Shown: positions 25,756 through 34,264 of the stretch, piece by piece
Layout: every line of letters begins with the position of its first letter
Numbering within the stretch: position 1 is the stretch's first letter
Origin: an uncultured Clostridia bacterium
GTDB lineage: Bacteria > Bacillota > Clostridia > Christensenellales > Borkfalkiaceae
Assembly (NCBI GenBank): GCA_934796775.1
Contig: CAKVPH010000003.1
Location: 62,001 to 126,000, forward strand
Direction: 5' to 3'
DNA length: 64,000 bases
Program-made: the position numbers and the translations under genes
The notes under the pieces: model-generated
Told to the model about the DNA's origin: nothing
What the model saw: the letters and a program-made list of their open reading frames with translations, nothing else
Database searches by the model: none

Positions 25756-27618
25756 TTATTTAGTATAATAACTGTAATTTACTCTGCCTATAGGCGCACA
25801 GTCTCCGTTGACGTAAAGATCGGCTACGTCAAAATCTTTTGTTAAATTATCGGTAACTTTAAAACGGATTCCGTAAGAATTGCCGCTGATTCCCAAAGCC
25901 GATTTTGAGATCTTAATTACCATTACGTTGTCTTTAATTCTGGTCTGACAGTCGCCCGTTTTTTCAAACGACGAGCCGCCTTTTAGTTTGTCGATACTCG
26001 AAACGCCGTTCGCGTAAGCGCGGTTTATTACGTATTCAAGACCGTTCCAGCCGTCGGTTGCGCCTTCCTTACCTATCCAAAGGTTCATCCAGCGGGTATC
26101 GGCTGCCTGTTTTTCGGTTATGTTTTCTTCGGTAGCTATCATAAACCATATATCGTTATCGTCGGAAGCGACGCGTACTTCGCGTATGTCGTTTCTGCCG
26201 GTATCGTTTGTGTATTTTATCGTACCTATTCCGAAATGATCTCTGTGTTCGGTTTCGCCTATAAAATCCGCATAAGACGTTATGCCTGCCCAGTTGCCTA
26301 AGTTAAACATATCGGTGCCGTTTTTAACGCGGGTTTCGTACGTTCTTTCGGTATGACCGGAGCCTTTGAATTTTCTTACATTTTTAACAAGCTGTAAGTA
26401 ACAATTATCTAAATATCCGTCCACAGACATTTCGATATCGCGCGAAAATTCGGGATCGAAAGTATCAACGTAGTAACCGTAGTCACTGCCAAGCGACGGA
26501 TCTGTCGGTTGTTTCTGAGCTATCCATTCGTTCCAACCGGTTACGAATACCAGGTTTATGGAAGAATCTTTCCATACGGTATCCCACTGCTCTTCAAAGT
26601 TGACGTTTTTAAGTGCGTCGTCTTTATTGTTTACGCCAGTCAGGTGAGAATATCCTCTGCCCCGGTTTGCGTTATAGTATCTGTTCGCTTTTTCCTGCGT
26701 TATAAAGCTCTTAAGCCCGCTTGAAAGCGTTGCGTAGTTATTCGGTGAACAAAGCCCCGAAAGCGAGAAGTTAATACCGCTGTTTATACCGGGATGCTGA
26801 GATACCGAAACGCTTTTTATAACGTATCCGTTGTTATTGTCGGTAAACGTTTCCTGCGGGTATTTAAACGATATCCACGGAAATTTGTTTGAATCATAGG
26901 TTTTTATAGGCCACTGCGCGGCTTTAAAATAAAATCTGTCTTTAACAGCCTGATTGCTTCCGCCGTAGTCGGCAATTATCCAAGGCTTTGCGCCGTTACC
27001 TTTAAACCATACATCGTCGTAGGTATCGCGACGGTAAAAAGCGTTATAAATGCTTTCGGTCATACCTGTAGAGTCGGAGTTGGTCATAAACATAACCTTA
27101 GGCACGTTATAGCCTTTTGAATGATAATCCAAAAGCGTTTTTATAACCGCTCTTGCCGCGGGTTCGTAGTAATCGTTGTTTGTCGTATCGAAACAGATAA
27201 AATCAAGACCTGCGTTTATAAACAATTCAACGTGCTTTTTTACTACCCATTCGTCCTCTACCTGATAAAAACCGTATAACGGTTCGCCCCAGTAAGTGAA
27301 TGACGGACTGTAAGGAACTTCGCTGCCGTGAACGGTTTTTTCAACTTTACCGTCTTTTTCAAAGGAATCGACCGTTATATTTTTTGAAGCCTGACTAAGC
27401 CACAAAAAGTAGAAAATTCCCACAACGTTTTCGTTATAGCCGCTTACCTGAGTAAAAGATCTTCCGTAGTCGTCCGTACCTGCCGTCCTGTAAAAACCCG
27501 TTGAAAGGTCTGTTGACGGAGTGTATACGTCGGCTACCGGATCATCCTTTCCGCCGCATGCCGCGGCGGAAAACAATAATATCAGTCCGGCAAGCAATGC
27601 CGAAATTTTTTTAAACAT
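25756..27618 (-). CDS. Putative glycosidase-like lipoprotein B, paralogue of A
   Basis: 620-aa lipoprotein (lipobox A-A-C-G near residue 21, no Ser linker). Same two-part layout as lipoprotein A: barrel-like domain with V-V-G-I-F-Y-F-L-W-L-S, W-G-E-P-L-Y-G-F-Y, G-L-D-F-I-C-F-D-T-T and V-T-G-W-N-E-W-I-A-Q-K, then a C-terminal CBM9/DOMON-like domain beginning near residue 455 (V-R-V-A-S-D-D-N-D-I-W-F-M). The gene spacing of 13 bases to lipoprotein A and 23 to the binding protein shows one operon. It probably acts at the cell surface on the same glycan that the ABC system imports. Confidence 0.6.
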   Translation of the reverse strand: MFKKISALLAGLILLFSAAACGGKDDPVADVYTPSTDLSTGFYRTAGTDDYGRSFTQVSGYNENVVGIFYFLWLSQASKNITVDSFEKDGKVEKTVHGSEVPYSPSFTYWGEPLYGFYQVEDEWVVKKHVELFINAGLDFICFDTTNNDYYEPAARAVIKTLLDYHSKGYNVPKVMFMTNSDSTGMTESIYNAFYRRDTYDDVWFKGNGAKPWIIADYGGSNQAVKDRFYFKAAQWPIKTYDSNKFPWISFKYPQETFTDNNNGYVIKSVSVSQHPGINSGINFSLSGLCSPNNYATLSSGLKSFITQEKANRYYNANRGRGYSHLTGVNNKDDALKNVNFEEQWDTVWKDSSINLVFVTGWNEWIAQKQPTDPSLGSDYGYYVDTFDPEFSRDIEMSVDGYLDNCYLQLVKNVRKFKGSGHTERTYETRVKNGTDMFNLGNWAGITSYADFIGETEHRDHFGIGTIKYTNDTGRNDIREVRVASDDNDIWFMIATEENITEKQAADTRWMNLWIGKEGATDGWNGLEYVINRAYANGVSSIDKLKGGSSFEKTGDCQTRIKDNVMVIKISKSALGISGNSYGIRFKVTDNLTKDFDVADLYVNGDCAPIGRVNYSYYTK

Positions 27619-27641
27619 TTTTTTCTCCTGTTCGTTTTTTA

Positions 27642-29441
27642 TTAGTTAGAAGTTGTGAACGGAGAGTTCTTAAGATTTGCGGTTACCTGAGCAATGTTAG
27701 TATAATCGGTTAAAATTAAAGCTTTATTTTTTGCATAGCTTGCAAAACCGCTCTTTATGGTGTTGAATACGGAAGTTCCGGTTGCGCTCCAGTCTCTTGT
27801 CGTGCCTCTGAAATAATCAGAAAGAGTCTGAGCTACGGTTTCGTTTACTTTTTCGTTGGTGTTGCCTATTGTTGCGAGTTCCATGCCCGATGCTTTACCG
27901 AAAATAACGTACGGAGAAGCAGAGCAGTCACCCGAGGTGTTTACAAATCCGGTGCAATCGATAGCTTCGGGGATCTGAACGTTCTTAACGAGCTGACGCA
28001 TGGTTATAGGAGCGTTGTTTGATCCTTTGTAAGAAGAATGAATTGCCTGCTGACCTGTGGGCGAGAACAAATATTTAAGGAAGTCTACCGCTACTTCGTT
28101 ATCGGAAGCTTTGGTTGATTTTAAAATACCGAGGTTTTCGGCAGGACCGCCGAACGATCTTACGTTATCGGCAACGCCGTCAAGTTCTGATTCCATAGCG
28201 GGCATCAGGAACCATCCGAGTTGGCCGGTTATGGTTTGCGTGTCGGGATATAAAGTCTTTCCGCCGGCTTGTTCAACTTTGAATGCGTCTCTGTAAGTTC
28301 TTACGTAGTCAAGCGCTTCAACGTAGAAGAGCTTCATATCTTTGTAAAGAGTGCTGTTCTTTTCGTAAACGATAGTGGTTTCGTTAAAACGATGGAAGTT
28401 TTCGATATAAGGAGCGTCCGGATCGGAATACTGCAATAAATCGTAAAGATTTTCCATTACTTCGGCATAACGAGCGGATTCGGGATTGTATCCGGTCTGA
28501 TTGAAATATAAATCGATAACCTTATTCAAGTTGTAAGTATATTTATCAACTGAATCTACAGACATATCGGTTGCACTGTACGTCCAGTCGGAATCAATGC
28601 TTTCTATATAGCTGTAATCGCCTTCGGAAGAATGTACTTCGTTAATGAAATCACGATAATATTGATCGAGATACATATTGATAAGGTGTGAAACCATATT
28701 GAAAGAATCTTCGCCGCAGGAAGATTTTTCGGACGAAAGGCCTAAAGGATTACTAAAGTTTTTTCCTGCTTCTTTAGCCGTCTTTAAAGCTTTAATAAGC
28801 CAGGACCAAGTTAATTTGCTGTTGTCGATAGTGCCGTCTGCTGCAACGATGGGATCGCCGCCCATAACGTCGAGCATAGCTTTTTTGTTATAGAATACGG
28901 CTAAATAGTTGGAAGAATAGCTGAGTCCCGGAATGGTAGCGGAAGAACCCGAAACTTTGGTTCTGTATGCGTCTTCTTCAAGTCCGTCTTTCCAGCAGGT
29001 GTTGCCTTCGATATACGGGTTTGCTTCTTCAAGATATTCGGCAAGGTCAACTATTTTTTCGGTGCCGTAATATTCGGGAATAATGGAGGTAGAAACGATG
29101 GTGGGTGAACTTATAGTAGAACCTGCCATTGTTTTTACGTTCTGCATGTAGGCGTTGGGGTCCGTTTTGTTGTTGATGATGACGGTTATATCCTTACCTT
29201 CTTTGTATTTAAGGTCAGAATAAGCGGTTGCTACCGCATTTAACGCGTCTTGTTCTACAATGTTTACAGCCGTGTAAACGGTAAGCGTTACCGAGTCCTT
29301 AGGCGGTTTTGTTCCGCCGCCCGATGATGACGACGAGGACGAAGACGATGACGAATCCGGCTTGGGGGTACATGCGATTGCGGCAAATACAAAGCTTAAT
29401 GCAAGTGCAATCGTAAGTAGTTTTGAAAATAAGTTCTTCAT
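27642..29441 (-). CDS. Sugar ABC transporter solute-binding lipoprotein (family 1)
   Basis: 599 aa. Lipobox A-I-A-C near residue 24 and a pure Ser/Gly tether (about 31-45). The mature part is an extracellular solute-binding protein family 1 fold: V-T-L-T-V-Y-T-A strand, P-T-I-V-S-T-S near residue 115, S-N-Y-L-A-V-F-Y-N-K-K near residue 182, V-A-V-D-F-L-K-Y-L-F-S-P-T-G-Q near residue 470. It is longer than MalE-type proteins (about 400), which suggests binding of an oligosaccharide. Operon with MalG/MalF-type permeases; no ATPase is encoded, so a shared MsmX-type ATPase elsewhere is expected. Confidence 0.87.
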   Translation of the reverse strand: MKNLFSKLLTIALALSFVFAAIACTPKPDSSSSSSSSSSSGGGTKPPKDSVTLTVYTAVNIVEQDALNAVATAYSDLKYKEGKDITVIINNKTDPNAYMQNVKTMAGSTISSPTIVSTSIIPEYYGTEKIVDLAEYLEEANPYIEGNTCWKDGLEEDAYRTKVSGSSATIPGLSYSSNYLAVFYNKKAMLDVMGGDPIVAADGTIDNSKLTWSWLIKALKTAKEAGKNFSNPLGLSSEKSSCGEDSFNMVSHLINMYLDQYYRDFINEVHSSEGDYSYIESIDSDWTYSATDMSVDSVDKYTYNLNKVIDLYFNQTGYNPESARYAEVMENLYDLLQYSDPDAPYIENFHRFNETTIVYEKNSTLYKDMKLFYVEALDYVRTYRDAFKVEQAGGKTLYPDTQTITGQLGWFLMPAMESELDGVADNVRSFGGPAENLGILKSTKASDNEVAVDFLKYLFSPTGQQAIHSSYKGSNNAPITMRQLVKNVQIPEAIDCTGFVNTSGDCSASPYVIFGKASGMELATIGNTNEKVNETVAQTLSDYFRGTTRDWSATGTSVFNTIKSGFASYAKNKALILTDYTNIAQVTANLKNSPFTTSN

Positions 29442-29471
29442 GATTTTTCCTCCTTAATAGAAGATTGTTTT

Positions 29472-30341
29472 TTATAATTTCATACCGCCGGCAAAATCGC
29501 CGCCGATAAAGAATTTAACGCTTATCGCAGTGGATATTATCAACGGAATACCCGCTACGAGATACATGGCGTATTGTACGCCCTGCGTAAAATTGACTAC
29601 CTGATCTTTTAAGTAAGGCATTAACACGCCTTTTTCTATATTGTTCATAAATAGCAGCTGCGGCCACATGTAATCGTTGTACATTGCGGCAAATATCGCT
29701 ATGCCCTGTATCATCATTACGGGGAACGTCAGCGGCAGGCATATGTAAATGAACGAATCGAACGTATTAGCTCCGTCTAAAGTGCCGGCTTCGTATAGCG
29801 CAACGGGCTGCTGCCCCATAAACGTTCTCATTAAAAATACCGAAGCTATCTGGTTACCCGCTATATACGGAAGAATAAGACCGAGCCAGTTTTCTTTTAA
29901 ATTGAGCCAGTTTACGGTAACTATGTACGTGGGCGAAAGAAGTACCGCGCCCGGTACGAGCATGGGGGCTATAAATATAAAGAATAAAAACGATTTGCCC
30001 GCGAACGTCTTTCTTTCAAACAAGAACGCTATATAACAGCTTAAAAATATTACGGCAAAAGTCGATATAAGATCGATTATAATCGTATTTAAAAGCGGTT
30101 TTGAAAGTACGCTGAACGATTCGACGTAGTTTGAGAAAAACCAACCAGATTTCGGGAACGTCCATATGGGATATTCCGTTATATCCTGCGGAGCTTTTAC
30201 CGACATTATAAACGTGATAAATATCGGCATAAGCGCAAGTATCAACGTTAAACTCACGAATATTACCAAGACGGTCTGCGCAACAGGTCCGTCTATGCCT
30301 TTTCTCCTAACTCTTTTTACTTTTACGGTGTTTTGCATCAT
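29472..30341 (-). CDS. Sugar ABC transporter permease, MalG type
   Basis: 289 aa, six membrane segments. The EAA loop that docks the ATPase is visible near residue 185 (Y-E-A-G-T-L-D-G-A-N-x-F...L-P-L). Pairs with the unusual MalF-type permease upstream (17-base gap). Confidence 0.92.
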   Translation of the reverse strand: MMQNTVKVKRVRRKGIDGPVAQTVLVIFVSLTLILALMPIFITFIMSVKAPQDITEYPIWTFPKSGWFFSNYVESFSVLSKPLLNTIIIDLISTFAVIFLSCYIAFLFERKTFAGKSFLFFIFIAPMLVPGAVLLSPTYIVTVNWLNLKENWLGLILPYIAGNQIASVFLMRTFMGQQPVALYEAGTLDGANTFDSFIYICLPLTFPVMMIQGIAIFAAMYNDYMWPQLLFMNNIEKGVLMPYLKDQVVNFTQGVQYAMYLVAGIPLIISTAISVKFFIGGDFAGGMKL

Positions 30342-30358
30342 AATACTTTCACCTCCCG

Positions 30359-32383
30359 TCAGGATTTATCCGACTGCATTCTGAAATTGAAGAACGTAGC
30401 CACGCTTAAGAACAAGAATATGAGTACGCCCATAACGCTTGCAACGCCGTAATTTGCGTTTACTATCTCTTTATACATGAGAAGCGCAGGCGTCTTTATT
30501 ATGCCGTTTACTCCGTGCAAGACGAATATGCTCGTGTAGTTCTGAACGGATGCTATGAACGAAGTTACGAATATGTACTTTATCTGCGGGAATATGAGCG
30601 GTAAATCGATACTGACTATTCGCCTGAGCCAACCGCAGCCGTCAAGTTTTGCAGCCTCGAAATACGCCTGATTTATGCCGGATATCGCGCCGAAGAATAT
30701 CAGATATGAACCTACCCACGGGAATCCGAACGCAATGAGCGTTCCGACTGCAACCGCGTGCGACGTACTGAATACCCAGTTTTTTGCAAATTCAGGCACA
30801 AATAAACCGATAAATGCGTTAAGCAAGCTGTTTTGCGTTGAGCCGAACACACCGCTGCTCCATACGAGCGTTGTGGCAACGCCCGGCAATACCCCCGGCA
30901 AGAACAGCAATATTCTCGCCCATAAAGAGAATTTTCTGCTCTTTAGCGCGCATATGGCTTCGGCAAGAATTATAGGCGGTATTATCGCTTTTAATAAATC
31001 CGCTATCAAAAATTCAAGCATGGTAAGCGACGACTGCCAGAACTCAGCCGTGGTTACTACCGCTTTAAAATTATCAAATCCCACAAACACCGATCTGACG
31101 CCCGGTAAATAATCGTAAAACGACAATCCAAGCCCTAAAACGATCGGGATATAATAGAATACCGTAAGAAGCGCAAACGGAATAATAAGCGATATGTAAA
31201 CTAATCTGTATTTGACGAGCGCCGCAAAAAATGCGCGTATTTTTGCGTTTATCTTTTTGCGATAATGCTCTTTAATTCCGAAACCGAAATATAAAACCGT
31301 TAATATAAGCGCAACGTCTAAAAGGATAAAAGGAATTTTTAACCCTTGATATACCGACTTTGTTTTTGCCAACGAAAAACTGTAATAGATTATTTTCGGA
31401 TTAGTTATATCCGATTCGTCCCTTAAAACAAAGCCGTCCCGAGTCCACATTATCAGGTTTTCGTTGTCCTGCGCGTTCATGCTCAGAGTAACGGACATTT
31501 TTCTACCGTCGATAACGGCTACCCCGCCGCTGCGCATTTTTGCAACAAAGTCGGCCCCGGTAGAAAATATAAGCGACGAATTTAAATCCGTTGCAATCTT
31601 TTCGGATTTGGTTTCGCCCGTTTCGGCGTCTATGCGGATTATATTGTTGTTTTCGGTAATTACTACGGGATTTCCGTCCGCTACCGAAACGGCGGATATA
31701 GGTTCGTTTACGTCCTTTATTTCAACGTTTTCGGTTCCGTCATAGCGGTAAACCGAACTTGCCAGAGCATAATACAAAACGTCGTTTTCGATAGCCGCGC
31801 CACCTATTTTTTTAGAGGTTCTTTCCACACTTTCGCGCGAGGTGGTTTCGCTATCGAAAAGATATATTCTTTTTTTAGAGGAACGATCGTTAAATTCGCC
31901 CCTTAAATAAATTTTGCTGCCGTCTGAGTTTAATAACAGCTGAGTATTTCTTACGTTACCGTCAAACGTGTAGCCCGTTTTATATACCGTATATTTATCG
32001 GCGGATAAAACTTCGTCGGAAGAATTTATCGCATCGGCTGTTGAAAACCTTACTACGTTTCCGTTTGCGTAAGCGACGTAAACGTATCCGTCGGACGCAA
32101 TAATATCGTAAACGGCAACGTTAAAAATTTTACCGACATTCCAGATATGCTCCCCCGTCTTTCTTTCGGCAAAGACTTCGCCGTCCTGCGTACCCGATAT
32201 AACAAATTCGTCGTCGGTGAACATCTTTGTGATTAAATAATCTTTTAAATCTCCGCCGAGCGAACTGGTTTTGTTTTCAAACGCAAAAGCATACGCCGTA
32301 AAAAACACCGAAACGCAAAAGCATATGCACGCAAAAACGGTTGCTGATAAAAATATTTTTTTGGTTTTTAAAGTTTTTTCCAT
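30359..32383 (-). CDS. MalF-type sugar permease fused to an extracytoplasmic beta-propeller-like domain
   Basis: 674 aa, about twice the usual 300. Layout: TM1 (about 10-33), about 300 residues with repeated beta blades (G-E-V-F-A-E-R-K-T-G near 68, D-G-Y-V-Y-V-A-Y-A-N-G-N near 94, E-N-D-V-L-Y-Y-A near 198, and V-V-I-T-E-N-N-N-I-I-R near 245), TM2 (about 347-368), a basic cytoplasmic link, then the six-helix permease core (about 390-674) with EAA motif E-A-A-K-L-D-G-C-G-W...L-P-L near residue 590. The blades resemble PQQ/WD40-type repeats and would lie outside the cell near the binding protein. A role in substrate delivery or sensing is inference. Confidence 0.8.
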   Translation of the reverse strand: MEKTLKTKKIFLSATVFACICFCVSVFFTAYAFAFENKTSSLGGDLKDYLITKMFTDDEFVISGTQDGEVFAERKTGEHIWNVGKIFNVAVYDIIASDGYVYVAYANGNVVRFSTADAINSSDEVLSADKYTVYKTGYTFDGNVRNTQLLLNSDGSKIYLRGEFNDRSSKKRIYLFDSETTSRESVERTSKKIGGAAIENDVLYYALASSVYRYDGTENVEIKDVNEPISAVSVADGNPVVITENNNIIRIDAETGETKSEKIATDLNSSLIFSTGADFVAKMRSGGVAVIDGRKMSVTLSMNAQDNENLIMWTRDGFVLRDESDITNPKIIYYSFSLAKTKSVYQGLKIPFILLDVALILTVLYFGFGIKEHYRKKINAKIRAFFAALVKYRLVYISLIIPFALLTVFYYIPIVLGLGLSFYDYLPGVRSVFVGFDNFKAVVTTAEFWQSSLTMLEFLIADLLKAIIPPIILAEAICALKSRKFSLWARILLFLPGVLPGVATTLVWSSGVFGSTQNSLLNAFIGLFVPEFAKNWVFSTSHAVAVGTLIAFGFPWVGSYLIFFGAISGINQAYFEAAKLDGCGWLRRIVSIDLPLIFPQIKYIFVTSFIASVQNYTSIFVLHGVNGIIKTPALLMYKEIVNANYGVASVMGVLIFLFLSVATFFNFRMQSDKS

Positions 32384-32411
32384 ACTGCTCCGCAGGTCTG
32401 TTAGTGGGAAT

Positions 32412-32450
32412 TTAGCGTTGTTAAAAACAACGCTAAAGGGATATCCCTTT
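32412..32450. promoter_or_regulatory. Inverted repeats between lacI-type gene and ABC permease
   Basis: An 11-bp stem TTAGCGTTGTT/AACAACGCTAA (32412-32436) abuts a perfect 16-bp palindrome AAAGGGATATCCCTTT (32435-32450). The palindrome could be an operator or part of a dispersed intergenic repeat; no promoter was recognised here. The remainder of the 145-base gap shows nothing else. Confidence 0.4.
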
Positions 32451-32529
32451 AGAACCCTTTATTCGATTTTTTCGGCTTATTCTACCTTTTTTGAGTTTTT
32501 TGTCGACTAAATTTTTGTCGGTTTATAAG

Positions 32530-33516
32530 TCAATTCGCGCTCTTTCTTGCTATGAGCGACGAAACTATTTTCTGCGGCTTTCCGCTTTTACCTAAAATAT
32601 ATCTTGCATACTGCTTGGCTTCGACGTCTATAAAAGAATCTATAGTCGTAAGCGCGGGCACCGAAAACTGACCGAGCGAAATATTATCGAACCCTACGAC
32701 GAAAACGTTTTCGCCTACTTTGTAGCCGCTTTCACGCAAAGCCTTCATTGCGCCGATTGCCATCATGTCGTTAAGACAGAACAGTCCTTCCACCTTTTTG
32801 CCGCTTTCGGTAAGTTTTTTTATAGCCGCATAGCCTTCGGCAAGCGCGGGATTTTCGGGGTAATTTCCCCAAATAAGCGTATCTTCGGGCATTTTTTCGC
32901 CGTAACCTTTCATTATTGCGATATAGGAAGAAATACGTCCGTCGTCTAAAAAACTTTTATCCGTTCCGCATAGAAATTTAAAATCGCAAACGCCTTTTAG
33001 TTTCATCGATTCAAAAGCCTGACGCATAGCCACGGAATAATCAATGTTTATCTTTACCGGATCTTCGTTTATGCCCGGATGTATTACTTTTATGTTGGCG
33101 CAATCCGTTTTTTTAAGGTATTCTTCCGTAAAAGGAGTAAATGCAAGATTTATTATAGCCGATACCCTGTTCTGAATTATTTTATCCAAGATCTTTGAAA
33201 AATTGTTTTCGTTTACAAGGTATATCGATATAGTATAATCGCAATCTTCAAAAGCCGTTACCATTCTGTTGAACATTTCAAGATAATAATAGTTCGACAT
33301 ATCCGGAACAAGCATGGCTACAAAATTGCTGTTTTTATTAGAACTTACGTTCATGGCGAGCTTATTAGGCGTATACCCAAGCTCCGCTATAACGTCAAGA
33401 ACCTTTTTTCTTGTTTCTTCAGATACGGACTCGGAATCGCTTAAAACCCTCGTTACCGTGGTTTTTGAAACTCCTGCTATTTCCGCAATAGATTTTCTGC
33501 TTATATTCTTTTCCAT
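32530..33516 (-). CDS. LacI-family transcriptional regulator of the glycan operon
   Basis: 328 aa from ATG 33516, supported by AGAAGG five bases upstream and by the helix-turn-helix starting at once (S-I-A-E-I-A-G-V-S-K-T-T-V-T-R-V-L, residues 6-22); the longer frame from 33600 would add 28 residues with no homology. Hinge helix P-N-K-L-A-M-N near residue 48 and a sugar-binding periplasmic-like domain follow (F-V-A-M-L-V-P-D-M-S near 61, V-F-V-V-G-F-D-N-I near 275). It lies upstream of the ABC/glycosidase operon in the same direction and probably represses it and itself until a sugar binds. Confidence 0.88.
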   Translation of the reverse strand: MEKNISRKSIAEIAGVSKTTVTRVLSDSESVSEETRKKVLDVIAELGYTPNKLAMNVSSNKNSNFVAMLVPDMSNYYYLEMFNRMVTAFEDCDYTISIYLVNENNFSKILDKIIQNRVSAIINLAFTPFTEEYLKKTDCANIKVIHPGINEDPVKINIDYSVAMRQAFESMKLKGVCDFKFLCGTDKSFLDDGRISSYIAIMKGYGEKMPEDTLIWGNYPENPALAEGYAAIKKLTESGKKVEGLFCLNDMMAIGAMKALRESGYKVGENVFVVGFDNISLGQFSVPALTTIDSFIDVEAKQYARYILGKSGKPQKIVSSLIARKSAN

Positions 33517-33581
33517 GTATGCCTTCTCTTTGCGGTAGTAAAGTGTCGTTTTTTTATTTGACGTCCGCTTTTTATATATTA

Positions 33582-33595
33582 TGTACCCAGGTACA
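33582..33595 (-). promoter_or_regulatory. Candidate LacI-family operator
   Basis: Near-perfect 14-bp palindrome TGTACCCAGGTACA in the leader, between the promoter at 33670-33698 and the regulator start. Placement suits autorepression. The gene-free stretch 33517-33955 otherwise holds the promoter and the BMC-operon terminator. Confidence 0.45.
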
Positions 33596-33669
33596 AGCAT
33601 TAAAAAAATATAAAGGAAAATAAACGGTGTTTTTTATAAACATTGCACTACTTTCCTTTCATCGATTAA

Positions 33670-33698
33670 ATTATATCATAGTAATTAAAGCTTGTCAA
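33670..33698 (-). promoter_or_regulatory. Consensus sigma-A promoter of the lacI/glycan operon
   Basis: Perfect TTGACA (33693-33698), 17-base spacer, perfect TATAAT (33670-33675) on the minus strand. A full-consensus site suggests strong expression when not repressed. Confidence 0.85.
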
Positions 33699-33907
33699 TA
33701 GGTATTTTTAAAATTTTTTTATGACTTTTTAAAAGAATTTTTTAAGAAACAAAATACATGTATGGCAAGTTTAATAATCAATTTTGTGTATTATTGTAAA
33801 GTAAACAGCTAAAAATAAGCCGATTTTTGCATAATTTGTAAAAATCGACGTTTTTCGCTAAAATTTTCGCAAGAAAAAAATTTTTGCAAAGTCGTTCAGA
33901 ATATAAA

Positions 33908-33931
33908 GCTGCCGCAATAATTTGCGACAGC
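33908..33931 (-). terminator. Terminator of the BMC operon
   Basis: Ten-bp stem GCTGTCGCAA/TTGCGGCAGC (one G-T pair) with a 4-base loop, then a T-rich tail on the minus strand, about 25 bases after the last BMC gene. Confidence 0.7.
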
Positions 33932-33955
33932 CTGATATTCTCTTTTGTTCGCTGA

Positions 33956-34264
33956 TTAAAGCAGCCAGTACGGCATGTCGTCGCAAACAGAAACGCGTTC
34001 AAAACCGTCTTTTTTGCTTGCGCCTACTTTTTCTACCGCTTGTTCAACGGGAGCTTTTTCTAAAGGTTTAACAGCCTTTTCCGAAGCCGTTGCAGGCGTT
34101 TTTACGCTTGCTTTTTTCGCGGTTGAATCGCGTTTTTTTGCTTGAGCTTTAACGGGTTTTTCTTCGGTTAAAACTTCGCTGTTAAGCATATCGGGAGCGT
34201 CTGTTTTTACGTTTGAATAACCGTTGTTTTCCACCCTTTTTATTGCGTTTTTACCTATCGGCAT
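33956..34264 (-). CDS. McdB-like small disordered protein, partner of BMC ParA-type ATPase
   Basis: 102 aa from ATG 34264, which has AAGGAGA nine bases upstream. It overlaps the ParA-type gene by 14 bases, so translation is coupled. Three parts are visible: a conserved-looking basic N-terminus (I-G-K-N-A-I-K-R-V near residues 3-11, then N-N-G-Y-S-N-V), a central Lys/Ala/Thr/Glu-rich disordered stretch of about 60 residues with alternating charges, and a short C-terminal end with Y-W-L-L. A basic N-terminus that could stimulate a ParA ATPase, a disordered body and a near-terminal Trp are features described for McdB carboxysome-positioning proteins. I infer a BMC adaptor. It could instead be an unrelated BMC-associated factor. 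Confidence 0.6.
   Translation of the reverse strand: MPIGKNAIKRVENNGYSNVKTDAPDMLNSEVLTEEKPVKAQAKKRDSTAKKASVKTPATASEKAVKPLEKAPVEQAVEKVGASKKDGFERVSVCDDMPYWLL

Noticed and set aside
33778..34002. 74-codon minus-strand ORF overlapping the end of the McdB-like gene
   Set aside because: It overlaps the McdB-like gene in another frame and continues into the terminator hairpin; no Shine-Dalgarno or recognisable motif.
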